From NCBI GenBank assembly GCA_016789105.1, contig JAEURN010000002.1, forward strand, positions 62,001 through 126,000: a DNA stretch of 64,000 bases, given 5' to 3'. Within the stretch, counting starts at the first letter, position 1, and every line of letters begins with the position of its first letter. The DNA is from Armatimonadota bacterium. GTDB taxonomy: Bacteria > Armatimonadota > Fimbriimonadia > Fimbriimonadales > Fimbriimonadaceae. The notes beneath the pieces are model-generated. The model ran no database searches and was not told the origin of the DNA. It saw only the letters and a list, made by a program, of their open reading frames with translations. Made by a program: the position numbers and the translations under genes. Of this stretch, positions 49,032-58,539 are shown one piece after another.

Positions 49032-50540
49032 ATGGTCGCCCAAGCGCACTCCGCCACACTCAACGGCATCGATGCGCTCTCCATCGTCGTCGAAGTCGAC
49101 CTCCGGGGCGGGATGGCCAAATTCCTCCTCGTCGGCCTCCCCGACAAAGCCGTCCAAGAATCCCAAGAACGAGTCGGGACCGCCATCCGCAACAGTGGGC
49201 TCACCTTTCCAAACGGCTTGCTCGTCTGCAACCTCGCCCCAGGGGACATCCGCAAAGAGGGATCCGGATTCGACCTCCCCATCGCCATCGCCATCCTGGC
49301 CGTCAGCGGCCAAGTGGCAAGTCGGTCGCTGACCGATACGCTGATCGTGGGCGAACTTGGACTCGACGGCGAACTCCGCCGGATCGACGGGGCCGTCAAC
49401 ATCGCCATCATGGCCCACCAACAAGGCTTCAAAAGGCTAGTGCTCCCCGAACCCAATGCCGCCGAAGCCGCCATCATCCCAGAACTTGAAGTCTATGGTC
49501 TCAAAACCCTCCTCGAAGCCGTAGAGCTCCTCAATGGCAGCATCCTTTACCAACCCCACCGGTTAGAAACTCAGCCTGACCAACACGAAACCGAATTCCC
49601 CATCGATTTCTCCGATGTCAAAGGGCAATCCCAAGCGATTCGAGCCCTCGAAATTGCCGCCGCCGGGGGGCACAACATCCTGATGTCCGGGCCGCCCGGG
49701 TCGGGCAAAACGATGCTGGCCCGGAGGCTCCCCACCATCTTGCCGCCCCTCACATTGCAAGAAGCCATCGCCGTCACCCGAATCTTCAGCTCGGCCGGGG
49801 AGCCCAAAGAATCCAATGGCCTCGTCTGGCGACGTCCATTCCGGTCACCGCACCACGCCACCAGCTATGCCGCCATCGTCGGCGGTGGCAAATCCCCAAA
49901 ACCCGGCGAAGTCTCCCTGGCTCACCACGGCGTGCTCTTCCTCGACGAAATGCCCGAGTTCGGCCGGGATGTCTTGGAAGCCCTCCGCCAGCCGCTTGAA
50001 GACGGAGTGGTCACCGTGGCCAGGGTCCAATCGACGCTCACGTTCCCCGCCGGATGTATGCTCGTCGGGGCAATGAACCCATGCCCCTGCGGATTCAAAG
50101 GCTATCCCGAGGCCAACTGCGTCGGCGCTGCCCAATGTCTCAAATATGGGGCCAGAATCAGCGGCCCCCTTCTCGACCGCATCGATCTCCACGTCACCGT
50201 GCCCCGCCTCAAGCCAGAAGAACTCACGGGCATCCCCGCCGGTGCCCCCAGCGCCACGATCCGGGAAAGAGTCATCCAGGCCCGCTCAAAACAGGCCGAC
50301 CGGCTGGGACCAGGAAAAACCAACGCCATGATGTCTCCCCGCCAGCTCAAGGAGATGGTTGCCATGGATGAGGAATGCAAAATCTTCATGCAGGCCGCCG
50401 CCCATAAACTCAACCTCTCCGCGCGGGTGTTCGACCGTCTCCTCAAAGTCGCCCAAACCATCGCCGATCTGGGGGGCAGCCAACAGATCACCCGCTCCCA
50501 CCTTGCCGAAGCCGTGCAGTACCGCTCGGTCAACGAATAG
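49032..50540 (+). CDS. comM: YifB/ComM-family Mg-chelatase-like AAA ATPase
   Basis: The 502-residue protein has an N-terminal Lon-like domain (KFLLVGLPDKAVQESQERVGTAIRNSG, LAPGDIRKEGSGFDLPIA), Walker A GPPGSGKTMLARRLP, Walker B GVLFLDEMPEF, the sensor ALRQPLEDGVVTVAR and a C-terminal four-Cys zinc region around NPCPCGFKGYPEANCVGAAQCLKY in pieces. ComM is a hexameric helicase that promotes branch migration during natural transformation. TAACCT (49017-49022) lies 9 nt before the ATG, giving a near-leaderless transcript. No other competence gene is adjacent. Confidence 0.93.
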   Translation: MVAQAHSATLNGIDALSIVVEVDLRGGMAKFLLVGLPDKAVQESQERVGTAIRNSGLTFPNGLLVCNLAPGDIRKEGSGFDLPIAIAILAVSGQVASRSLTDTLIVGELGLDGELRRIDGAVNIAIMAHQQGFKRLVLPEPNAAEAAIIPELEVYGLKTLLEAVELLNGSILYQPHRLETQPDQHETEFPIDFSDVKGQSQAIRALEIAAAGGHNILMSGPPGSGKTMLARRLPTILPPLTLQEAIAVTRIFSSAGEPKESNGLVWRRPFRSPHHATSYAAIVGGGKSPKPGEVSLAHHGVLFLDEMPEFGRDVLEALRQPLEDGVVTVARVQSTLTFPAGCMLVGAMNPCPCGFKGYPEANCVGAAQCLKYGARISGPLLDRIDLHVTVPRLKPEELTGIPAGAPSATIRERVIQARSKQADRLGPGKTNAMMSPRQLKEMVAMDEECKIFMQAAAHKLNLSARVFDRLLKVAQTIADLGGSQQITRSHLAEAVQYRSVNE

Positions 50541-50550
50541 ACTCAATCTA

Positions 50551-51243
50551 ATGCTTGCCGCCGCGTTCATCGCAATCGCCTTCGCCCCAAAACCGGCCAT
50601 TCTCGTCTTCTCCAAAACCGCCGGTTATCGCCACGAATCCATCCCCGACGGCATCGCCGCCATCCAAAAGCTCGGCAAGCAAAACAACTTTGCTGTTGAA
50701 GCCACCGAAGATTCATCCCAAATCAACCAGTCCAACCTCAAGAACTACCGGGCCGTCGTCTTCCTCAGCACCACCGGCGACATCCTCGACCTCACCCAAC
50801 AGACCGACTTCCGCAGCTATGTCGAATCTGGCGGAGGATTCGTCGGCATTCATGCCGCCGCCGATACCGAATACGATTGGCCGTGGTATGGCAGGCTCGT
50901 CGGGGCCTGGTTCAAATCCCATCCGGCCATTCAACCCGCCGCCGTAAAAATCCTCGATGCCGGCCACCCGTCCACCGCCCACCTCCCCAAAACCTGGGCC
51001 AGAACCGATGAGTGGTACGACTACCGAGCCCTCCCCGAGACCCAAATCCTCGCCAAATTGGATCCCGCCAGCTACCAAGGCCACACGATGGGCGATGACC
51101 ACCCAATCGTCTGGTGCCACATGGTCGGCAAAGGCCGGTCGTGGTACACCGGCATGGGCCACACCAAGGAAAGTTATGCCGACCCGATGTTTCAAAAGCA
51201 CCTCCTCGGCGGAATCCTCTGGGCAACCGGGATCAAAGAGTGA
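50551..51243 (+). CDS. ThuA-like domain protein
   Basis: The 230-residue product has a signal sequence (MLAAAFIAIAFA) and then a ThuA-like class-I glutamine-amidotransferase fold: AILVFSKTAGYRHESIPDGIAAI, FLSTTGDILDLTQQTDF, YVESGGGFVGIHAAADTEYDWPWYG in pieces, and VWCHMVGKGRSWYTGMGHTKES. The catalytic Cys of amidotransferases is replaced in this family. ThuA-like proteins occur in sugar catabolism in Planctomycetes and Bacteroidetes; the substrate here is unknown. ATG 50551 begins the signal peptide and is 7 nt after TAGACT (50538-50543), so the transcript is probably leaderless. Confidence 0.88.
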   Translation: MLAAAFIAIAFAPKPAILVFSKTAGYRHESIPDGIAAIQKLGKQNNFAVEATEDSSQINQSNLKNYRAVVFLSTTGDILDLTQQTDFRSYVESGGGFVGIHAAADTEYDWPWYGRLVGAWFKSHPAIQPAAVKILDAGHPSTAHLPKTWARTDEWYDYRALPETQILAKLDPASYQGHTMGDDHPIVWCHMVGKGRSWYTGMGHTKESYADPMFQKHLLGGILWATGIKE

Positions 51244-51296
51244 GGGGCTTACCGCCCGCGCCCCCGCCACCGTAAAATAACGCCGCCCGCCCGCCG

Positions 51297-52913
51297 ATGA
51301 AAGCCGTTCTCGCCGCCCTGACCGCCTTGCTGATTGCCGTTGCTGCCCAAGCCCAAACGGCCCCGGGGGCGCACCGGATCCTGCTTATCCCCGTGGACGA
51401 CCGACCCGCCGTCAGCCACTTTGCCGGCATGATCGGCGATATCGCCGGATACGACGTCATCACCCCGCCCATAGAAATCTTGGGCAAGTTCAAGCAACCC
51501 GGCTCCCCCACCGCCATCCTCGCCTGGCTGGCCAAGCAAGATCTGGGCAAATTCGATGCCGTGATCGCCTCGGCCGACATGGTCGCCTATGGCGGGCTCA
51601 TCGCCAGCCGCACCGACCGCAGTTCCGAAACCCTAGCCAAATCCCGGCTCAGGGAACTCTGGAAAATCCGCAAAGGCAGTCACGAAACCCCCTTCTACGT
51701 CTTCTCCACCCTCACCCGGATCGCCCCGACCGCCGTTGCCGAAAACCGCACTTGGCGGCAAGACCTCTACTACTGGGCCACCTACCGGGAGCAATACCGC
51801 CTCTACAACGACCCTGAGGCCAAGCGGAAAATGGACATTTATGCCAGCCGCGTCCCCCAATTGGAACGGGAACGGTACGACGCGGTTCGGGCCCGCAATG
51901 TCGCCATCCAAACCGAATTGATCAAAATGACTTATCACGGGGCATTCAATCAGCTCACCTTCGGCCAAGACGACGCCGCCCCCGTCGGCCCCCACACCCG
52001 CGAGATCGCTACCCTCAACAAAGAGATCGACCGCCTCAAACTCCGGGGCCAAACCCAATTCTGCATGGGGATCGACCAAATCTCCAACTGCCTCGTCAGC
52101 CGGGCCATTTGCGATAGGGATCATTGGTCGCCCACCGTCGCCATCCGCACCGCCGACACCAAAGGGCTCGACCAAATCGCCGCGTATGAATCCGAACCGA
52201 TCCGGGAATCGCTTAAAGACCAGATCGAAACCAGCGGCGCCACGATCACCGATAACCCCGACAAGGCCGATTACGTCCTCTATTTGAACACGCCAAAGCG
52301 GGACGGCATCCAATTCGACGCCTTTGTCAAGGAAATGTCGGCTTCCATCGACGCCGGAAAGCGCATCGCCGTGGCCGACACCAACCTCGGCTGGAGCGGC
52401 ACCGCCGACCCCGAGTTGTTTGATTCCCTCACCGCCAAACGCCAAGGGCCCCAGTTGGTCAGCTACGCCGGGTGGAACACCGCCGGCAACACCATGGGCA
52501 CCACCGTCCCCGCCGCCAACGCCTACCTCCTCGCCCTCCGGTCCAAAGTCGATGGCCTCCGGCGCGAAACGGCCGCCCGCAAATTCGTCCTCCACCGGCT
52601 CGTCACCGACTACTTCTACAACCGGTATGTCCGGCCCGAGGCGTACCGGATGATCGAACAAATGCAAAACGGCGACCGCGAAGAGATCCTCTCGGCCGAA
52701 AATGAAGCCAAAGTCGAGGCTTTTGTCAAACAAGACATGGCAGACCACCTCCAAAAAACGTTCAACGAACAAATGGTCGCTAACCCTTTCAAAGCCGACG
52801 GGCATACCTATGCCGTCATCGGTCTGGAAAACGTCGTAGTGGAACTCCCGTGGCCCCGCGCCTACGAAGTCCACATCGACTTCAACCTCGTCGTCCGCGA
52901 AGTCTCGCCGTAA
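51297..52913 (+). CDS. DUF4127 family secreted protein
   Basis: The 538-residue product has a signal peptide (MKAVLAALTALLIAVAAQAQ) and the DUF4127 opening HRILLIPVDDRPAVSHFAG, then ASADMVAYGGLIASRT, VAIRTADTKGLDQIAAYE, VADTNLGWSGTADPEL and SYAGWNTAGNTMGTTVPAANAYLLA in parts. The conserved Asp, Asn, Trp and Thr residues suggest an enzyme, but the activity of the family is not known to me. A TAAAAT box (51273-51278) gives a 12-nt leader without a Shine-Dalgarno. It follows the ThuA-like gene in the same direction. Confidence 0.88.
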   Translation: MKAVLAALTALLIAVAAQAQTAPGAHRILLIPVDDRPAVSHFAGMIGDIAGYDVITPPIEILGKFKQPGSPTAILAWLAKQDLGKFDAVIASADMVAYGGLIASRTDRSSETLAKSRLRELWKIRKGSHETPFYVFSTLTRIAPTAVAENRTWRQDLYYWATYREQYRLYNDPEAKRKMDIYASRVPQLERERYDAVRARNVAIQTELIKMTYHGAFNQLTFGQDDAAPVGPHTREIATLNKEIDRLKLRGQTQFCMGIDQISNCLVSRAICDRDHWSPTVAIRTADTKGLDQIAAYESEPIRESLKDQIETSGATITDNPDKADYVLYLNTPKRDGIQFDAFVKEMSASIDAGKRIAVADTNLGWSGTADPELFDSLTAKRQGPQLVSYAGWNTAGNTMGTTVPAANAYLLALRSKVDGLRRETAARKFVLHRLVTDYFYNRYVRPEAYRMIEQMQNGDREEILSAENEAKVEAFVKQDMADHLQKTFNEQMVANPFKADGHTYAVIGLENVVVELPWPRAYEVHIDFNLVVREVSP

Positions 52914-53022
52914 AAAAGGCCGTTCTCTGGGGCGATTGCCCAGGAAAGCCGGGCGGCATAAGACGGCAACCCAATGGGAGATTTTGACGGCCTGTTGCCC
53001 ACGCCACAGCTAAAATGACCGT

Positions 53023-53664
53023 ATGGCCTCCGGGTTCCTGGATTTCGCCGTCGGCGGCAACGAATTCGTCATCTACGTCCCCCGCAAACCGGTGGCCGCA
53101 CCGGCCCCGGCTATCTTGTTCCTGCACGGCAGGGGCGAATCGGGCACGGACGGAATCAAACAAACGGCGATCGGGTTGGGAAACGCCATCCGCATGGCCG
53201 CGGCCGATTGGCCATTCCTGGTCGTCATGCCCCAAAAGCCCGACTTCGACCTGCTTTGGCCTAATTACACCGATCGCATTGACGAATGCCTCCGATTTGC
53301 CGAATCCCGTTTCAAAATCGACCCGCACCGGCGCTACATCACGGGGCTATCCCAAGGTGGCAACGGAACGTTTGAACTTGCAGGATCCTTGGCATGGCAA
53401 TTTGCCGCGGCCGCCCCAGTTTGCGGGTGGATCGATTCCGAAGGAGCCGCCGCCAAGATCGCGCACATCCCGGTCTGGGTGTTCCATGGCGATGCCGACA
53501 CCGCCGTCCCCATTGCCAAAGGCCGAGCCGCTGTTGAATCGATCCGTTTGGCCGGCGGCAACGCCAAACTCACCGAATATCCGGGCGTCGGGCACAATTC
53601 ATGGGACAACGCCTACCAAAAAGAGTCGCTTGGGGCCTGGTTCCTTGAGCACAGCCTGGATTAA
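53023..53664 (+). CDS. Alpha/beta hydrolase, esterase/phospholipase type
   Basis: The 213-residue protein has the alpha/beta-hydrolase pattern of poly(3-hydroxybutyrate)-depolymerase-like or carboxylesterase enzymes: PAILFLHGRGESGTDG, the nucleophile elbow YITGLSQGGNGTFE (G-x-S-x-G), the acid in VWVFHGDADTAVPI and the His in YPGVGHNSWDNAY. The catalytic triad is complete. There is no signal peptide. The start is ATG 53023, with TAAAAT (53011-53016) exactly 6 nt before it and no Shine-Dalgarno. The substrate is unknown. Confidence 0.85.
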   Translation: MASGFLDFAVGGNEFVIYVPRKPVAAPAPAILFLHGRGESGTDGIKQTAIGLGNAIRMAAADWPFLVVMPQKPDFDLLWPNYTDRIDECLRFAESRFKIDPHRRYITGLSQGGNGTFELAGSLAWQFAAAAPVCGWIDSEGAAAKIAHIPVWVFHGDADTAVPIAKGRAAVESIRLAGGNAKLTEYPGVGHNSWDNAYQKESLGAWFLEHSLD

Positions 53665-53688
53665 CGCCGCAATCCCGCGAACGGAGGG

Positions 53689-54390
53689 TTAACCGTCGGC
53701 CTTCACGCCAAAGAGCCGGCGTCGTCCGCCGCCATTGTTTGATGCGGCAACGGGGGCCTCACGCACTGGTTCGGGCTTGGGCGCCGGTTTGGCGGCCGGT
53801 TTTTCTTTTTTCGGCTTCTTATCTTTCTTTTTTTCAGCTTTTGGTTCTTTCTTAGCCTCAGATCCAGCCGGGGGCACTGGGGCGGCCTCGGGGGCAGAGG
53901 AAGGCTTAGGAACAGCAACAGGTTTAGGTTCAGCAGCGGGTGCTTCCGCCAAAGTGCTCCTCAAAAGCCATGCCGATTTGTCGTGGGCTTGCACGCGGCG
54001 AACCAAAATGTCCTGGCTGCCGGGATCGCCCGCCTTTTCCAAGGCCGCGATGTCGGCCAGGAGCCCAGATGCCAAGGCTTCGTTGGCAGAAACCAAGTCG
54101 CCGAGCATCTCTGAAGCATTCCCTTTCACTCCCTCGGCCAATCGCGTGAGCTTCAAATATTCGGCCATTGTTGCCGGGGCCGGTGCGCCCAGCGCGCGGA
54201 TGCGTTCGGCCAATTCGTCTTGAGCCGCGAACAAGTCCTCATACTGGCTTTCGGTCAATTTGTGGACGCCATAAAAATCCCCACCCGACACATTCCAGTG
54301 GACACCTTGGGTTTTCACCGTCAAAACCGCCGTGTCTGCCAAAACCCGCGCCAAAATCTGCGCTGCTGCCCGCTTGTCCATGTCGCCCAC
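53689..54390 (-). CDS. Dps-like ferritin with long basic C-terminal tail
   Basis: Residues 1-150 form a Dps domain: LTVKTQGVHWNVSGGDFYGVHKLTESQYEDLFAAQDELAERIRALG (in sections) holds the His and Asp/Glu ferroxidase ligands. From about residue 150 a tail of about 80 residues follows, built of Ala, Pro, Lys and Glu (AEKKKDKKPKKEKPAAKPAPKPEP in parts) and ending GGGRRRLFGVKADG. Such a histone-H1-like tail is much longer than the usual Dps extension and should bind DNA. The start is GTG 54390 with TATGAT (54396-54401) 5 nt before it; ATG 54381 is an alternative. Confidence 0.88.
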   Translation of the reverse strand: MGDMDKRAAAQILARVLADTAVLTVKTQGVHWNVSGGDFYGVHKLTESQYEDLFAAQDELAERIRALGAPAPATMAEYLKLTRLAEGVKGNASEMLGDLVSANEALASGLLADIAALEKAGDPGSQDILVRRVQAHDKSAWLLRSTLAEAPAAEPKPVAVPKPSSAPEAAPVPPAGSEAKKEPKAEKKKDKKPKKEKPAAKPAPKPEPVREAPVAASNNGGGRRRLFGVKADG

Positions 54391-54463
54391 AGTCTATCAT
54401 ACGGGCCCTTTTGGCTGCGCATCCCCGACTTGAGGACGTAGACATTCGGGTACATTCCAGCCG

Positions 54464-55060
54464 ATGATCGCCCGCCTGCGCGGTGAAGTCCTCGAAGCCG
54501 GGGGGAGTCCCATCGTCGTTTTGTGCCACGGTGTCGGCTACGAAGTCCACGTCCCCCACTCGGTTCTTGTCGAGCACGCCTTGCCCGGCGAACCGATCGA
54601 CCTCTACACCCGGTTGGTGATCCGGGAAGACGAGCACACCCTGTACGGATTTGGGAACGCAAGGCAAAGGGCCTTGTTCGAGATGCTCCGGGAAGTCAAA
54701 GGATGCGGGGCGAAAATCTCACTCGCCCTCATTAGCACTTTGGGCGAAGGCGGTGCCGTCGAAGCCATCGCCAGCCAAAACTCCAAGTCGCTAGCCACCA
54801 CCCCCGGGATCGGCACAAGATTGGCCGAGAGGATCATCTTGGAACTCAAAGAAAAAGTTCTCGAACTCCACTCGGCAATCGGTGGGCACGATGCCCATAT
54901 CCCGGCAAAACCCCTGCCCCAAGATGACCCATTGGCCGAGGCCCTGCTCGCCCTCGGCTACCGGCGTCAAGAATTTGAAGAGGCCGCCGCCCAGGCCCGC
55001 GAAGCCACCGGCGACCTTGGCGAGCAAGTCCGCCACGCCCTGAGGAGCCTGAAGAAATGA
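54464..55060 (+). CDS. ruvA: Holliday junction complex subunit RuvA
   Basis: The 198-residue protein has the RuvA layout: OB-fold ([32 protein letters not shown]), two helix-hairpin-helix motifs ([35 protein letters not shown]) and a C-terminal domain [21 protein letters not shown]. It binds Holliday junctions and recruits RuvB. TACATT (54451-54456) lies 7 nt before the ATG with TTGAGG 15-16 bp farther up. The stop overlaps ruvB by 4 bp. ruvC is not nearby. Confidence 0.95.
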   Translation: MIARLRGEVLEAGGSPIVVLCHGVGYEVHVPHSVLVEHALPGEPIDLYTRLVIREDEHTLYGFGNARQRALFEMLREVKGCGAKISLALISTLGEGGAVEAIASQNSKSLATTPGIGTRLAERIILELKEKVLELHSAIGGHDAHIPAKPLPQDDPLAEALLALGYRRQEFEEAAAQAREATGDLGEQVRHALRSLKK

Positions 55061-56085
55061 GCCGAAACGATCAGATTGCACCCGACCGGCTCCCCGGTGA
55101 AGATGAATACTCCCTGCGACCCCGACGTCTCAGCGAATTTATTGGGCAGGAAGGCGTCAAGTCGAACCTCAGCATCTTCCTGCAAGCCGCCCGCCAACGC
55201 GAAGAACCGCTCGACCATCTCTTGCTCTATGGCCCGCCCGGATTGGGCAAAACCACCCTCGCCCACATCGTCGCGGTCGAAATGGAGGCCGTCATCCACA
55301 TCACCTCGGGTCCTGCCATTGTCCGCCCCGGCGACCTCGTCGGCATCCTCACCAACCTCGAGCCCGGCGCAGTGTTGTTCATCGACGAAATCCACCGCCT
55401 CAGCCGCCAAGTCGAAGAGATTCTCTACCCTGCCATGGAAGACCGCAAGGTCGATATCATGATTGGGCAAGGGCCGGCCGCCCGCTCCATCCGGCTGGAT
55501 GTGCCCCCGTTCACCGTTGTCGGGGCAACTACCCGCCAAGGCAACCTCACCGGCCCCCTCCGCGACCGCTTCGGCATCGTCATGAACTTCGGCTTCTACG
55601 AACCTGACGCCCTGGAACTCATCATCCGCCGAAGCGCAACTATCCTCGGCATCGAAGTCGACCAGCCGGGCGGACAGACCATTGCCCGCCGCTCTCGGGG
55701 TACCCCCCGCATCGCCAACCGCCTGCTCCGCCGAATCCGCGACTTTGCCCAAGTCGACGGTCATGGCACCGTCACCGAACCCGTCGCCGACCGCGCACTT
55801 GCTGCCCTCGGCATCGACCACCTGGGGCTAGACGGCCTCGACCGCGCCGTGCTCAAAAGCATCATCGAAAAGTACAAAGGCGGCCCGGTCGGCCTGGAAA
55901 CCATCGCCGCTTCCACCGGCGAGGATTCTGGCACCATCGAAGATGTTTGCGAACCGTTCCTTCTCCAATGCGGACTCCTCGCCCGCACCCCCCGAGGGCG
56001 TGTCGCCACCGACCACGCTTTCCGACACCTCGGCCTCACCCCACCCAAAAAGTCCGCCGACCTCACCCTCCCCCTTGAGGACTGA
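55057..56085 (+). CDS. ruvB: Holliday junction ATPase RuvB
   Basis: The 342-residue AAA+ motor has [16 protein letters not shown], Walker [16 protein letters not shown], Walker [15 protein letters not shown], sensor [19 protein letters not shown] and the winged-helix end ECTHLGLTP-like RHLGLTPPK. It drives branch migration with RuvA. The ATG overlaps the ruvA stop (ATGA), confirming the operon. All motifs are intact. Confidence 0.96.
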   Translation: MSRNDQIAPDRLPGEDEYSLRPRRLSEFIGQEGVKSNLSIFLQAARQREEPLDHLLLYGPPGLGKTTLAHIVAVEMEAVIHITSGPAIVRPGDLVGILTNLEPGAVLFIDEIHRLSRQVEEILYPAMEDRKVDIMIGQGPAARSIRLDVPPFTVVGATTRQGNLTGPLRDRFGIVMNFGFYEPDALELIIRRSATILGIEVDQPGGQTIARRSRGTPRIANRLLRRIRDFAQVDGHGTVTEPVADRALAALGIDHLGLDGLDRAVLKSIIEKYKGGPVGLETIAASTGEDSGTIEDVCEPFLLQCGLLARTPRGRVATDHAFRHLGLTPPKKSADLTLPLED

Positions 56086-56088
56086 TCC

Positions 56089-56541
56089 ATGCGGCCCGAT
56101 GACCGCCGCTGGATCAAGCGGAACTTCGCACTCCGCCCCTACGAAGCGGCCCGGCAATGGCTTGCCCTGAACTCCGACCAACCCGTCACCATCCGCGAAG
56201 CCGCGCAGATCGCGGGATATTCGCCCAGCCACTTCACCCGGGCATTTACCGAATCCTACGGTGAAAGCCCGCGCGACTACCTGGCCCGACTGAGGATCGA
56301 AAAAGCCGTGCGGTTGCTCGCCGGGTCAAAGATCTCTGTCCAAGAAGCCGCCAGCGAAGTCGGGTTCGGCTCTCTCCCAACATTCTGCAACCGGTTCAAA
56401 GCCCTGACCGGCCAAACCCCGGCGGAGTTCCAACGCGCCGCCCTCGCCCATTCCCGCGAGACGGGCCAGCCCGCCAACCCCGTCATTCCGACCTGCCTCT
56501 CCGGATCTTTTTCTCCGCCCAAAATCAGCAAACCGGAATAA
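56089..56541 (+). CDS. AraC-family regulator, DNA-binding domain only
   Basis: The 150-residue protein is an AraC/XylS double helix-turn-helix domain: REAAQIAGYSPSHFTRAFTESYGESPRDYLARLRIEKAVRLL (in sections) and VQEAASEVGFGSLPTFCNRFKALTGQTPAEFQ. An N-terminal sensor domain is missing; the C-terminus is a Pro-rich tail. It starts 3 nt after the ruvB stop, so it can be read from the ruv transcript. It precedes a VOC-domain gene; AraC-VOC pairs with this short HTH form are common in actinobacteria and may be functionally linked. Confidence 0.88.
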   Translation: MRPDDRRWIKRNFALRPYEAARQWLALNSDQPVTIREAAQIAGYSPSHFTRAFTESYGESPRDYLARLRIEKAVRLLAGSKISVQEAASEVGFGSLPTFCNRFKALTGQTPAEFQRAALAHSRETGQPANPVIPTCLSGSFSPPKISKPE

Positions 56542-56579
56542 CCGCTGCCGATCTGGGCTCAGGCATCATGGAGGGCGAC

Positions 56580-56987
<408 letters not shown>

Positions 56988-57011
56988 GCATCTCGAAAAC
57001 CCACCCCGGCC

Positions 57012-57068
57012 GGCCCAAGGCCGCGCCCTCGTCCCCGCTCCACGGGGACTCTGCCCCGGCCGGGGGGT
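57012..57068 (-). repeat. Structured intergenic repeat, copy B
   Basis: Read on the minus strand this gives an outer GC arm, GGGGCAGAG (57049-57057), an inner hairpin GTCCCCG-loop-CGGGGAC (57031-57049), CGAGGGCG and GGCCTTGGGCC (57012-57022), then the complementary outer arm. The unpaired core matches copy A at 48617-48700, while both stems have different sequence but keep pairing. It sits in the gap after the VOC gene. Confidence 0.6.
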
Positions 57069-57234
57069 TCCTGAATCCCTGAGACGACGGGAGCCCTCAT
57101 TCCCGCGCAGGGCGGGAAGCGGGATAACCCGAACCGAAATCCCGGATTATCCAAAAGGCTAACCTTGACCCTTCCCAGTCCTGGGGAGGGCTATGGTGGG
57201 GTCGAGCGCGGAGGCAACCACCTTCGCGAAATCA
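57069..57234. other. Hairpin-rich gap between VOC gene and sufD
   Basis: No plausible gene is seen. The stretch has several dyads: TTCCCGC-gcagg-GCGGGAA (57100-57118), CGGGAT-14 nt-ATCCCG just after it, and CCTTCCC-agtcct-GGGGAGG near 57170-57190. None is followed by a T-run. Together with repeat copy B they make an unusually structured intergenic region of about 240 bp. Confidence 0.5.
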
Positions 57235-58539
57235 CTAAACCCCGAGGTCGATTCCGAGCTTGCCGTAAAGCCGCCGTTCCAAACGCTCCCGCACCACCTC
57301 GTCGGAAATCAGTTCGAGAACTTCAGCCGCAAACGCATACACCAAAATCGCATCCGCCTCGGCTTTGGGGATGCCCCGCGAGCGCATGTAGAACCGAAAC
57401 GTCTCTTCGATCTGCCCGACTGTCGCCCCGTGCGTGCATTTCACGTCGTCGGCGAAAATCTCCAGCTGGGGCTTGGAATTGATCGTCGCGTTCGGGGAGA
57501 GCAGCAGGGCCTGGTTGGTCTGCTTGGCATCGGTCTTTTGGGCGTCCTGGTGGACGAAGATCTTGCCGTTGAAGACCACCGTGGCATCGTCATCGACGAT
57601 CTGCTTGTAGATCTCAAAGCTGTTGCAGTTCGGCAAGGCGTGGTCGAGCTTGGTGTGGTTGTCGATGACTTGCGAGCCGTTTGCCACGACAACGCCATCC
57701 AAGCGCGTCGTGATGTGCTCGCCGCCCAAGACAATATTCTGGTCCAGCCGCGCCAAAGAACCGCCGAACGCCACGTTATAGCTCCGGTATTCGCTTTCGC
57801 CAGCCTGTGCGGTTTGCCAAAGCGCGATGTGCATGTTCGTGACCGCTTCATCTTGGAGCCGCACATGTTCGATGTTGGCGTGCTTGCCCACGATGACTTC
57901 CGTCACCGGGATCGTCAGGTTTGCCGAAGGGCCATCGGACGTGTAATGCTCCACAATCTTGGCGGTCGAGCCGTCTTCGGCCACCACCAAAATGCGGGGG
58001 GCAACCACCATCCCCTGGCCTGAGGTCACATGCACGACCTCGATCACCGGCTCAACCGCCGTTCCTGCCTTGAGGTGCAAAAAGAGCCCATCGACGAAAA
58101 CCGCCGTGTTCAAGGCCGCAAACGTGAAGCCTTCCAACGTCGCTACCGAACCTAAAAGACCCTCGATCCCCGGCCGCTCATAAACCGCGTCTCTCAGGCT
58201 CATCGCCGTCAAACCAGGCTGCGCCGGGATTTCGCTCAGGTTCCGATCCAAACGGCCGTTGACCATAACAAGCCGGATCGGTGAATCGGAGTAGCGGCCC
58301 AGTTCGGATTCAAAGACAGCCGGCCCGGGTTCGCCAGGCTGCCAATCGACGGAAGCTACCGGGCGCAAAGCTGTGTACTTCCACTCTTCTTGGCGCATGG
58401 TGGGCACTCCCGATTCCCGGTGGATCGCGGCGCCCTTTTCGCGCAAGGCCGCCAGCCAGCCCGGCTCCTGTTCTCGGGCGACCAAGTCGATGACCGACGC
58501 CAGGCTGCTTTCGTAGACGAGGGGTTTGGACACGATCAA
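57235..58539 (-). CDS. sufD: Fe-S cluster assembly protein SufD
   Basis: The 434-residue protein has the SufB/SufD right-handed beta-helix core: VVAPRILVVAEDGSTAKIVEHYTS, ANIEHVRLQDEAVTNMHIA, ARLDQNIVLGGEHITTRLDGVVVANGSQVIDNHTKLDHALPNCNSFEIYKQIVDDDATVVFNGKIFVHQDAQKTDAKQTNQALLLSPNATINSKPQLEIFADDVKCTHGATVGQ in sections, with the conserved His/Asp/Lys region near the C-terminus. It scaffolds Fe-S clusters with SufB and SufC. The N-terminal part keeps the YTALRPV motif typical of SufD. It overlaps sufC by 4 bp. sufB, sufS and sufU are not in the window. Confidence 0.92.
   Translation of the reverse strand: MIVSKPLVYESSLASVIDLVAREQEPGWLAALREKGAAIHRESGVPTMRQEEWKYTALRPVASVDWQPGEPGPAVFESELGRYSDSPIRLVMVNGRLDRNLSEIPAQPGLTAMSLRDAVYERPGIEGLLGSVATLEGFTFAALNTAVFVDGLFLHLKAGTAVEPVIEVVHVTSGQGMVVAPRILVVAEDGSTAKIVEHYTSDGPSANLTIPVTEVIVGKHANIEHVRLQDEAVTNMHIALWQTAQAGESEYRSYNVAFGGSLARLDQNIVLGGEHITTRLDGVVVANGSQVIDNHTKLDHALPNCNSFEIYKQIVDDDATVVFNGKIFVHQDAQKTDAKQTNQALLLSPNATINSKPQLEIFADDVKCTHGATVGQIEETFRFYMRSRGIPKAEADAILVYAFAAEVLELISDEVVRERLERRLYGKLGIDLGV

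Noticed and set aside
52984-53010. TTGACG as the -35 of the hydrolase promoter
   Set aside because: Spacing to TAAAAT is 21 bp, outside the normal range. A similar 21-bp spacing before prpB (9015-9020) is likewise not counted; only the -10 boxes are used as evidence.
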